A DNA stretch of 64,000 nucleotides, from contig JADGRQ010000012.1 in NCBI GenBank assembly GCA_017880775.1, forward strand, positions 50,825 through 114,824, written 5' to 3'. Shown piece after piece: positions 48,645 through 56,338 of the stretch. The stretch is from Burkholderiales bacterium. Lineage in GTDB: Bacteria; Pseudomonadota; Gammaproteobacteria; Burkholderiales; SG8-39. The notes beneath the pieces are model-generated. The model made no database searches. It was not told where the DNA came from and saw only the letters and a program-made list of their open reading frames with translations. The position numbers were made by a program, and so were the translations under genes. Each line of letters begins with the position of its first letter. Position 1 is the stretch's first letter.

Positions 48645-49565
48645 ATGCAGGAAACGAAAAAAGACACCGGCTTCGAGATCGTGACGCGAGAGGACTTCTC
48701 GGACGTTACCTACCTCCTGGAGATCCGGCACCCGCTGATGGCCAAGGCCGCTCGGCCGGGCCAGTTCGTGATCGTGATGTTGCACGAGCACGGCGAGCGC
48801 ATCCCGCTCACCATTGCGGACTTCGATCGGAACAAGGGAACGATCACCCTGGTGATCCAGGCCGTCGGCAAGACCACGAAGGAGATGCAGCAGAACTGCC
48901 GCCAGGGGACGCACCTCTATGCGATCGTCGGCCCGATGGGCATCCCCAGCCACATCGGCAAAGCGAAGAAAGTGGTCTGCGTGGGTGGCGGACTGGGCGT
49001 GGCGCCGATTTTCCCGCAGGCCCGCGCCTACAAGGAAAGCGGCGCCTACGTGATCGGCGTGGTCGGGTTCCGGTCCAGAGAGCTGATGTTCTGGGAAGAC
49101 AGGTTCCGCGCCTGCTGCGACGAGCTCATCGTCTGCACGGATGACGGCTCCGCGGGAATCAGGGGCTTGGTCACGGCGGGTATCAAGCAGGCCATCGCAA
49201 AGCATTCCGATATCGACGAAGTGGTCGCGATCGGCCCGCCGGTAATGATGAAGGGCTGCGCCGAAGCAACGCGGTCCGCCCGGATCAAGACCATGGTGAG
49301 CCTCAACCCCGTGATGGTGGATGGAACCGGCATGTGCGGCGGTTGCCGGGTCAAGGTCGGCGGCAAGATGATGTTCGCCTGTGTCGACGGGCCTGACTTC
49401 GATGGCCACCAGGTCGATTTCGACGACCTGATGTTCCGCCTGCGCCGTTTCGTGCCCACCGAGAAAGCTGCTCTCGAACGCTGGCAGGACAGCTGCCGCA
49501 TGAAAATCCCGCCCATCGAGCGGCTCGAGTTGCCCGATCCATTTGAAGAAGTGAAAGGCGGCTAA
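48645..49565 (+). CDS. Ferredoxin-NAD(P)+ reductase-like subunit (NfnA/SudB-like)
   Basis: A 306-aa FNR-type flavoprotein with a [2Fe-2S] cluster, like NfnA or the beta subunit of sulfide dehydrogenase/ferredoxin:NADP oxidoreductase. PGQFVIVMLHEHGERIPLTI is the FAD site, VCVGGGLGVAPIFPQARA the NAD(P) site, and GTGMCGGCRVKVGGKMMFAC holds the Fe-S cysteines. The ATG at 48645 has GGAGG four bases before it. First gene of the rightward operon; its stop is followed at once by the GltD-like partner, the normal gene order for this heterodimer. Confidence 0.92.
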   Translation: MQETKKDTGFEIVTREDFSDVTYLLEIRHPLMAKAARPGQFVIVMLHEHGERIPLTIADFDRNKGTITLVIQAVGKTTKEMQQNCRQGTHLYAIVGPMGIPSHIGKAKKVVCVGGGLGVAPIFPQARAYKESGAYVIGVVGFRSRELMFWEDRFRACCDELIVCTDDGSAGIRGLVTAGIKQAIAKHSDIDEVVAIGPPVMMKGCAEATRSARIKTMVSLNPVMVDGTGMCGGCRVKVGGKMMFACVDGPDFDGHQVDFDDLMFRLRRFVPTEKAALERWQDSCRMKIPPIERLELPDPFEEVKGG

Positions 49566-51074
49566 ATGGCCACCAAGAAGAAAACGATCAGGACCATTCC
49601 GCAGGAACGCACGCCGGTCCGGGAACAGGACCCGCAGGCACGGGCGAAGAATTTCTCCGAAGTGTCGCTGGGATACCAGCTCGATGATGCGCTGCGCGAG
49701 GCCGAGCGCTGCCTGATGTGTCCCGACCAGCCCTGCGTCCGCGGCTGCCCGGTCGGCATCGACATCCCGGGCTTCATCCGGAAGATCAGCGAGAAGAATT
49801 TCCACGGCGCATACGATACCCTCACGGACACCAACCTTCTGCCCGCCGTCTGCGGGCGTGTCTGCCCCCAGGAAACGCAGTGCGAAGGGGTCTGCACCGT
49901 GGGCGACGTGCTTGCGCCGGTGGCGATCGGGCGGCTCGAGCGCTGGGTCGGCGACCTCGCGATCAAGGAGGGCTGGGCGAACATTCCCTATATCGAACCG
50001 AATGGCTTCAAGGTCGGGATTGTCGGCTCCGGCCCGGCCGGCATGGCCTGCGCGGCCGACATGGCCAAGGCCGGGTGCGACGTCACCGTCTACGAAGCGT
50101 TCCATCAGGCGGGTGGCGTGCTGAAGTACGGCATTCCCGACTTCCGGCTGCCGAACGAAGTCGTCGACGCCGAGATCGAGAGGCTCGTCCGGCTCGGCAT
50201 CAAGTTCGAGTGCAACACGCTGGTCGGGCGCCTGTTCACGATCGAGCAGATGATCAGCGAGATGGGCTTTCACGCGCTGTTCGTCGGCACCGGCGCGGGC
50301 TATCCGAGCTTCATGGGCATCCCGGGCGAATCCTTCAACGGCGTGCTCTCGGCCAACGAACTGCTCACGCGGTGCAACCTGATGCGCGCAAAGGAATTCC
50401 CGAACTTCGACACGCCGCTGCAGCCCGGCCGGCGGGTGGCCGTGATCGGGGCCGGCAACACCGCGATGGATGCGATGCGGGTCAGCCTGCGGCTCGGCGC
50501 CGAGAAGGTGTACTGCATCTATCGCCGCACGAAGACGGAAGCCCCGGCGCGGGCAGAGGAAATCCATCATGCCGAGGAAGAGGGCATCGAGTTCCACTGG
50601 CTGACGAGCCCGGTCGAGATCCTCGACGACGGCAAGAACAACGTGCGCGGCATGCGCTGCATCCGCATGGAACTCGGCGAGCCGGACGAATCCGGCCGCC
50701 GCCGGCCGGTGCCGGTGGCCGGCAGCGAGTTCGAGTTCGAGGCGGACGCAGTGGTGTTCGCGATCGGCACCAATGCAAACCCGATCCTCGGGCAGACCTG
50801 CAAGTTCAAGCTCAACCGGCGCGGCTACATCGATGCCGATGACGACCTCGCGACTTCGATCACCGGCGTGTTTGCGGGCGGCGACATAGTCACCGGCGCC
50901 GCGACCGTGATCGAGGCGATGGGCGCCGGGCGCAAGGCCGCGCGCAGCATGAAGGCGTATCTGGGGCTGCGCGACAGCGACGTCGTGTATCTGCCCGAAC
51001 GCGCCGGCGGCGCAGGCAAGCTGTTCGGCATCGATCTGAGCGAACGCGGCTATGCCCGCGTGCGCATCGCCTGA
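49566..51074 (+). CDS. GltD-like NAD(P)-dependent flavoprotein (NfnB/SudA-like)
   Basis: A 502-aa flavoprotein. The N-terminal Fe-S segment is RCLMCPDQPCVRGCPVGIDI and CGRVCPQETQCEGVC; FAD site VGIVGSGPAGMACAADM; NAD(P) site VAVIGAGNTAMDAMRVS; C-terminal FAD contact GVFAGGDIVTGAATVIEAMG. It pairs with the FNR-like subunit immediately upstream. NfnAB enzymes couple ferredoxin and NAD(P)H pools, some by flavin-based bifurcation. Here it probably re-oxidises ferredoxin reduced by the KorAB encoded next. Confidence 0.93.
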   Translation: MATKKKTIRTIPQERTPVREQDPQARAKNFSEVSLGYQLDDALREAERCLMCPDQPCVRGCPVGIDIPGFIRKISEKNFHGAYDTLTDTNLLPAVCGRVCPQETQCEGVCTVGDVLAPVAIGRLERWVGDLAIKEGWANIPYIEPNGFKVGIVGSGPAGMACAADMAKAGCDVTVYEAFHQAGGVLKYGIPDFRLPNEVVDAEIERLVRLGIKFECNTLVGRLFTIEQMISEMGFHALFVGTGAGYPSFMGIPGESFNGVLSANELLTRCNLMRAKEFPNFDTPLQPGRRVAVIGAGNTAMDAMRVSLRLGAEKVYCIYRRTKTEAPARAEEIHHAEEEGIEFHWLTSPVEILDDGKNNVRGMRCIRMELGEPDESGRRRPVPVAGSEFEFEADAVVFAIGTNANPILGQTCKFKLNRRGYIDADDDLATSITGVFAGGDIVTGAATVIEAMGAGRKAARSMKAYLGLRDSDVVYLPERAGGAGKLFGIDLSERGYARVRIA

Positions 51075-51093
51075 AGAAAACCGTGACAGGACC

Positions 51094-53013
51094 ATGAACG
51101 ATACGCTAACCGCAGACTCCGGCGTCGGCCGGAAAACCTCCCCGACCCGAGAGACCAAGAAGGCCGTCGCGCTGGCGGAGCATATCGTCGAAGTCATCAG
51201 CGACTCCGGCGAGGGGGCGCAGCGCTGCGGCCAGTCGCTCGCGGCAATCGCGGCGCGGATGGGCAACGGGATCTGGACCACGGAAATCATCCCCGCGGAG
51301 ATCCAGCCCCCGGCGCGCAGCGTCGCCGGCGCAAGCGGCATCCGCATCCGCATGGGTTCGCGCCGCGTCACCAACGGCGGCGACGAGACGGACGTCGTGG
51401 TGGCGTTCAACGAACAGGTGCTGCTCGGCCGCGTGCAGGCGGGCGAGCTGAAGCAAGGCTGCACCATTTTGCTGGAGAGCATGTGGCGCGAGCATCGCGA
51501 CCCGAAGATCGTCGCGTCGTATGCCAAGGTCGTCGATGCGCTGGCGAACGACGGCTACCGGGTGTGCGAAGTACCGCTGGAGCGGGAGTGCCTCACGCTC
51601 GTTTCCGACCCGCGCCGCGGCAAGAACATGTTCGTGCTCGGAATGCTGTGCAACATCTACAGCCTCGATCTGAAGCTGGGGCACGAGCAGATCGGGCGCA
51701 TCTTCGGCAAGAAGGACGAAAAAGTCATCAAGTCGAACCAGCAGCTGCTCGATGCCGGCTGGCAGTGGGCCGAACGCAATCTCGACTTCAAGTACCGCAT
51801 TCCGGCGACGCGTTCGGCAGAGCCGCAGATCGTGGTGAACGGCAACACGGCGATCGCGCTCGGGGTGCTCGCTTCGGGCATGGAGATCTGCGCCATGTAT
51901 CCGATCACGCCCGCGACATCGGCCTCGCACTTCCTGAGCGACGTGTTCGAGCGGGTCGGCGGCATCGTGCACCAGGCTGAGGACGAGATTGCGGCCTGTG
52001 CCTTCGCGATCGGCGCTTCGTACGCGGGCAAGTGCGCCGTCACCATCTCCTCCGGTCCGGGGATTTCGCTCAAGCAGGAAGCGATCGGGCTCGCGGTGAT
52101 GGCCGAGATCCCGCTGGTCGTGGTAAACGTCCAGCGCGGCGGCCCGAGCACCGGCCAGCCGACGAAGGTGGAACAGGGCGACCTGCTGCAGGCGTGCTTC
52201 GGCAGCCACGGCGACGCGCCCAAGGTGGTAATCGCACCGAGCAGCATCGAGGATTGCTTCTACTCGATCATCACCGCGCGCAAGATCGCCGAGACTTTCA
52301 ACATGGTGGTGGTGGTGCTCTCGGATGCGAGCCTCGCCACCGCGCAACAGCCTTTCCCGCGGCCCCGCTTCAGCGAGGACTGGCTCGCGCCGCCGGTGGA
52401 CCAGAGCCCGGTGCCGGAGGGCGCGAAGCCCTACGACTGGGACCCGGTCACCGGTCTGATCCGCAGGTTCGTTCCGGGCCAGCCCGGTGGCATGCACACG
52501 TTGACCGGGCTCGCCCATGACCGCCTGAGCCACGTCGCATACGATCCGGCGAACAACGAGGAAGGCCTGCGCCACCGCAGCCTGAAGCTGGCCGCGCTGC
52601 AGAAGACGCTGAAGACCCCGCCGGTGTTCGGCGATCCGGAAGGCGACATGCTGGTGGTCGGCTGGGGCAGCACCAAGGGCGCGATCGAGGAGGCCGTCGA
52701 GCGCCTGCGCGCCGAGGGCCGCAAGGTGTCGTCGCTGCACCTGCAGTTCATCCAGCCGATGCCCTCGGGCATCAGGGAAATCATGCAGCGCTTCAGGCAG
52801 GTGATTGTGGTCGAAGCCAACTGGTCCGACAGTCTCGAAGACCAGATCATCGATGAAAGCAACCGGCGCTACTCGGCGCTGGCGATGATCCTGCGCGCGC
52901 GCACGCTGGTGGACATCGATTGCTGGAGCGAGGCGCGCGGCCAGCCGATCAAGCCGGGCGCGATCTGCGCCGTGGTGCGCGAAAGAATGAAACATGGAGG
53001 AACGCAGCAATGA
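51094..53013 (+). CDS. 2-oxoacid:ferredoxin oxidoreductase, fused gamma-alpha subunit (copy 2)
   Basis: A 639-aa KorA-type protein. Residues 30-230 are the gamma domain (SDSGEGAQRCGQSLAAIAAR, VVAFNEQVLLGRVQAGE); from about 245 the alpha domain runs VNGNTAIALGVLASGMEICA, MYPITPATSASHFLSD, HQAEDEIAACAFAIGASYAG and SSGPGISLKQEAIGLAVMAE. The ATG at 51094 lies 19 bases after the flavoprotein gene; its stop overlaps the beta-subunit start. It is clearly different from the minus-strand copy, so two substrates are likely handled. Confidence 0.93.
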   Translation: MNDTLTADSGVGRKTSPTRETKKAVALAEHIVEVISDSGEGAQRCGQSLAAIAARMGNGIWTTEIIPAEIQPPARSVAGASGIRIRMGSRRVTNGGDETDVVVAFNEQVLLGRVQAGELKQGCTILLESMWREHRDPKIVASYAKVVDALANDGYRVCEVPLERECLTLVSDPRRGKNMFVLGMLCNIYSLDLKLGHEQIGRIFGKKDEKVIKSNQQLLDAGWQWAERNLDFKYRIPATRSAEPQIVVNGNTAIALGVLASGMEICAMYPITPATSASHFLSDVFERVGGIVHQAEDEIAACAFAIGASYAGKCAVTISSGPGISLKQEAIGLAVMAEIPLVVVNVQRGGPSTGQPTKVEQGDLLQACFGSHGDAPKVVIAPSSIEDCFYSIITARKIAETFNMVVVVLSDASLATAQQPFPRPRFSEDWLAPPVDQSPVPEGAKPYDWDPVTGLIRRFVPGQPGGMHTLTGLAHDRLSHVAYDPANNEEGLRHRSLKLAALQKTLKTPPVFGDPEGDMLVVGWGSTKGAIEEAVERLRAEGRKVSSLHLQFIQPMPSGIREIMQRFRQVIVVEANWSDSLEDQIIDESNRRYSALAMILRARTLVDIDCWSEARGQPIKPGAICAVVRERMKHGGTQQ

Positions 53014-53999
53014 CGATGCCGGCCACGCAGTGCCTGATCCGCCTGCACCAGGAACACCATTCGCTCGAGGACTACCAGGGCGGCGTGCCGCGCTGGTGCA
53101 GCGGCTGCGGCGACAATGCCATCCTCGCCGCCATCCAGCGGGTGTGCCGCGACGAGGATCTGCGCCCGGAGAAAACCATGTTCGTGTCGGGCATCGGCTG
53201 CTCGAGCCGCCTGCCCCACTACATGAAGACCTACGGCTTTCACGGCATCCACGGGCGGGCGTTTCCCGTCGCCGAGGGCATCAAGATGGCGCGTCCCGAC
53301 CTGCACGTGTTCGTCAACACGGGCGACGGCGACTGCTGCAGCATCGGCGCGGCGCACTGGATCCACGCCATCCGCTACAACATGAACATGACGGTGATGC
53401 TGCACGACAACCATGTCTACGGCTTGACCAAGAAGCAGGCATCCCCGACTTCGCCGCTGGGCCTGAAAAGCAACACCACGCCGCGCGGCTCGCAGCTGGC
53501 AGCACTGAATCCTCTTAGCGTCACGCTGGGAGTGCAGAACGTTTCGTTCGTCGCGCAGGCGGTGGACTGGGTCCCCGAGGTCATGTACGACATCATGTCG
53601 GCGGCGTTCCGGCACCGCGGGTTCTCCTTTGTCCGCATCATCCAGCGCTGCCCTGAATTCCTGCCGAAAATGTTCGAGCCCTGGCTGCATGATCCGCAAA
53701 AGACCCTGCTGCTGTCCCATAAGGACGGCCTGCAGATCAGCGCCGGCCTGTCGAAGACCTACCGGAACCAGCAGGAGCACGACCCGTCGAACATCGACCG
53801 CGCGCGCGAGATCGCCTCGCTGGAAGATCCGCTCCCGGTCGGCATCCTGTATCGCAATCCGCAGGTGCCGTGCTACGAGGACCTGCGACACCCCGCGCAG
53901 ATGCGCACGCCTGAGTTCATCCGCGCAGGCTTCGAGGCGGAGCTGGACAAGGTGACCGTCTGGCCCGACCAGGACGCGCAAACTCAGCGCGCGGCCTGA
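53010..53999 (+). CDS. 2-oxoacid:ferredoxin oxidoreductase, beta subunit (copy 2)
   Basis: Thiamine-diphosphate subunit, 329 aa. Cysteines in PRWCSGCGDNAILAA and SGIGCSSRLPHYM; TPP motif from VNTGDGDCCSIGAAHWIHAI to LHDNHVYGLTKKQASPTS. The ATG overlaps the alpha stop (ATGA) and has a GGAGG site upstream. No [4Fe-4S] delta subunit is encoded in either operon; the ferredoxin-like domain of the next gene may serve in its place. Confidence 0.93.
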   Translation: MTMPATQCLIRLHQEHHSLEDYQGGVPRWCSGCGDNAILAAIQRVCRDEDLRPEKTMFVSGIGCSSRLPHYMKTYGFHGIHGRAFPVAEGIKMARPDLHVFVNTGDGDCCSIGAAHWIHAIRYNMNMTVMLHDNHVYGLTKKQASPTSPLGLKSNTTPRGSQLAALNPLSVTLGVQNVSFVAQAVDWVPEVMYDIMSAAFRHRGFSFVRIIQRCPEFLPKMFEPWLHDPQKTLLLSHKDGLQISAGLSKTYRNQQEHDPSNIDRAREIASLEDPLPVGILYRNPQVPCYEDLRHPAQMRTPEFIRAGFEAELDKVTVWPDQDAQTQRAA

Positions 54000-54016
54000 G
54001 CAACCGGCTGATCGAC

Positions 54017-56266
54017 ATGGACATGGCCGCAAGATTCCAGGAGCAGTTCGTGTTTCATCTGACGGGCAAGCGGCACGGCGGGGAGCTCGACGCCATCGAC
54101 GGGCTGAACCTGCGCCCTGCGCTGCTCGCAGGTTTTCGCGATCTCACCCGGCTGCGCTACGACTTCCCGGTCGTGCTGGTCGAAAACGCCATCCGCGGCG
54201 GATCGGTACAGTCGCTCTCCAGCGTGATCGACGAGGTCCTGCAGCAGGTCGCGCCGAGGGGCATCGAAGGAGAACGGCTGAGAAAACACGTGCTGCGGCT
54301 CGAGCGCGAAATTCGCGCACTCGTCGCGCAGGGTGCGACCGGGTGGCTCTCCGAACTATGGACGCTCGCCGCAGCCAGATTCACATCCGGCCCGGACGAG
54401 ACACCCGGGAAAGTCCTGGAGCACACCGGCGCGGCACTCGAGTCGGACGGCGAGGTGCTCGACTGCGGCCACCAGCTGCCGGCGCGCGTGCTCAGGCACC
54501 TCTGGAAACAAGTGCAGGTCGAGAAAGCGCGCACGTTTCATGCGGACGCGGGCGCGCTGGCGGTGAAACTCTCCGACATTCTCCGTGCTGCGTTCGTCCA
54601 CTCGGTAGAAGGCCGGCGCGCGGAAAGCCTCAAGGCCTCCGTCGGCGGTCCGCACCAGGAAATATTCGACTTTACGGCGATGTCGAACCTGCTGCGCCGG
54701 CCCGGCGCCGGAGACCAGCTGCACGAGGGCCGCCGCAAGCGTATCGAGCACGCGCTCTCGGTGCTCCGGTCACAGCGGTTCTTCGCTACGCCGGAAGGAA
54801 AGCAGCCGACGCACGACGCCGGGCCCTACGAATTCCTGTTCGACGACTGCGCGAGCGCCGTGCAGGCGTTCCGCGACCGCCTGCCGCAAGTGCTCGAACT
54901 GGCCAGGACGATGTCGATCGCCCAGCTTGAGGCCGACGGATGCTACATCGAGGCGAATCATGATCCATTGTTCGCGGAGTTCGATGCAAGCGCGCTCGGA
55001 CCCACGGACATGGCGACGTTTCCGAACTACCTCGTCTGCATCGCACCGGGCCGGATCGATGCGCCCGAGAACGTCATGCTGATGGAGGTCCTCGCCTCCG
55101 GGCTGCCCATCAAGATCCTGGTGCAGACCGAGGAGGTGCTGGAGGATTCCCCGGTCAGCGAAGGCCATCTCGCGTTCGGCGCACGCGGCGCCCAGCTTGC
55201 CAGCACGGCCATCGGTCTGGACAACGTGTTCGTGCTGCAATCGAGCAGTTCGAACCTTTACCAGCTGCGGGACCGCGTTCACGGTGGTGTGGCCTGCGCG
55301 GGGCCCGCGCTGTTCAGCATCTTCTCCGGCCCGCCCTCGCCGGTCAGCTCGCTGCCGCCGTACCTGACCGCGACCACGGCGATGCAGGCGCGCGCGTTTC
55401 CCGCCTTCACCTGCGATCCGGCCGCCGGGACCGACTGGGCCTCGCGGTTCTCGCTGGAAGACAATCCCCAGCCGGAGGCAGATTGGCCGGTCGACAGCCT
55501 TACGTATTCGGACGAGGAACTCCAGCGCGTGTCGGAGAAGCTCGCGTTCACGATCGCGGACTTCGTCGCCACCGACCGGCGTTACGCCCGCCACTTCGCA
55601 AGAGTGCCGCGTTCGCACTGGAACACAAACATGCTCCGGACGGACGAGTGGCTGGCGCTTGATACGAAGGACCAGGCCGGGAAAGTTCCCTATGTGCTCG
55701 CGGTCGATGAGGACGATGTCCTGCACCGGCTCATCGTCGACGGCAAGCTGATGCAGGCGGCGCGTCGCTGCCGCGAAATGTGGCGCCGCCTGCAGGAACT
55801 CGGCGGAATCCACAACTCCCATGCCGAACGGCTGCTCGCGCGCGAAAGGACCGCTTGGGAAGAGCAGAAGCAGCGCGAGTTCGCGAGCCTGAAGGACGCG
55901 ACCCGCGCTGCAGCGGCCCCCGCCCCCGGGGTGGCGCCCGCCGCGACTGCAACTCCGCAGGCACCGGTTTCGACGGCACAAGCGGCGCCTGCGCAAGCCG
56001 TACCGGCCGAAAAGCCGTCCGACGATCCGTACATCGAAACCGCCCGCTGCTCGAGTTGCAACGAGTGCACCCTGATCAACGACCGGATGTTCGCCTACGA
56101 CGCGAACCAGCAGGCCTACATTGCCGATGCCGACGCGGGCACTTATCGGGAACTCGTGGAAGCCGCCGAGAATTGCCAATTGTCGATCATCCACCCCGGC
56201 AAGCCGCGCAAACCGGGCGAGCCCGGACTCGACGAGCTGATCAAGCGCGCTGAGCCGTTTGCCTGA
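54017..56266 (+). CDS. Unknown 749-aa protein with a C-terminal one-cluster ferredoxin domain
   Basis: Not recognised as a whole. Residues 1-600 are soluble, mixed helical sequence without signal peptide or membrane segment. Residues about 625-665 are an Ala/Pro-rich linker. The C-terminal domain has cysteines at 678, 681 and 684 (CSSCNEC) and 720 (ENCQLSIIHPG), the pattern of a single [4Fe-4S] ferredoxin. It is the last gene of the NfnAB-KorAB operon, 17 bases after korB. It may be the electron acceptor or a scaffold between KOR and Nfn; an activating or substrate-preparing enzyme is equally possible. Confidence 0.8.
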   Translation: MDMAARFQEQFVFHLTGKRHGGELDAIDGLNLRPALLAGFRDLTRLRYDFPVVLVENAIRGGSVQSLSSVIDEVLQQVAPRGIEGERLRKHVLRLEREIRALVAQGATGWLSELWTLAAARFTSGPDETPGKVLEHTGAALESDGEVLDCGHQLPARVLRHLWKQVQVEKARTFHADAGALAVKLSDILRAAFVHSVEGRRAESLKASVGGPHQEIFDFTAMSNLLRRPGAGDQLHEGRRKRIEHALSVLRSQRFFATPEGKQPTHDAGPYEFLFDDCASAVQAFRDRLPQVLELARTMSIAQLEADGCYIEANHDPLFAEFDASALGPTDMATFPNYLVCIAPGRIDAPENVMLMEVLASGLPIKILVQTEEVLEDSPVSEGHLAFGARGAQLASTAIGLDNVFVLQSSSSNLYQLRDRVHGGVACAGPALFSIFSGPPSPVSSLPPYLTATTAMQARAFPAFTCDPAAGTDWASRFSLEDNPQPEADWPVDSLTYSDEELQRVSEKLAFTIADFVATDRRYARHFARVPRSHWNTNMLRTDEWLALDTKDQAGKVPYVLAVDEDDVLHRLIVDGKLMQAARRCREMWRRLQELGGIHNSHAERLLARERTAWEEQKQREFASLKDATRAAAAPAPGVAPAATATPQAPVSTAQAAPAQAVPAEKPSDDPYIETARCSSCNECTLINDRMFAYDANQQAYIADADAGTYRELVEAAENCQLSIIHPGKPRKPGEPGLDELIKRAEPFA

Positions 56267-56268
56267 GG

Positions 56269-56316
56269 GCCGGGACCGTGGACGCAGGCGGGTCGGACAA
56301 TGCGTCTCGGTCCGGC
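56269..56316. terminator. Possible weak hairpin after the KOR operon
   Basis: GCCGGGACCG at 56269-56278 can pair with CGGTCCGGC at 56308-56316 with one bulged base and a long loop of about 29 bases. No T-run follows. It sits in the 72-base gap between the 749-aa gene and the SulP gene. Weak evidence. Confidence 0.25.
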
Positions 56317-56338
56317 GGCACATAATTAATTCCGACTC

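Noticed and set aside
49046..51527. 961-codon minus-strand frame opposite the NfnAB-like genes
   Set aside because: Antisense shadow of two genes with full catalytic motifs; composition is that of a complementary reading of high-GC coding DNA.
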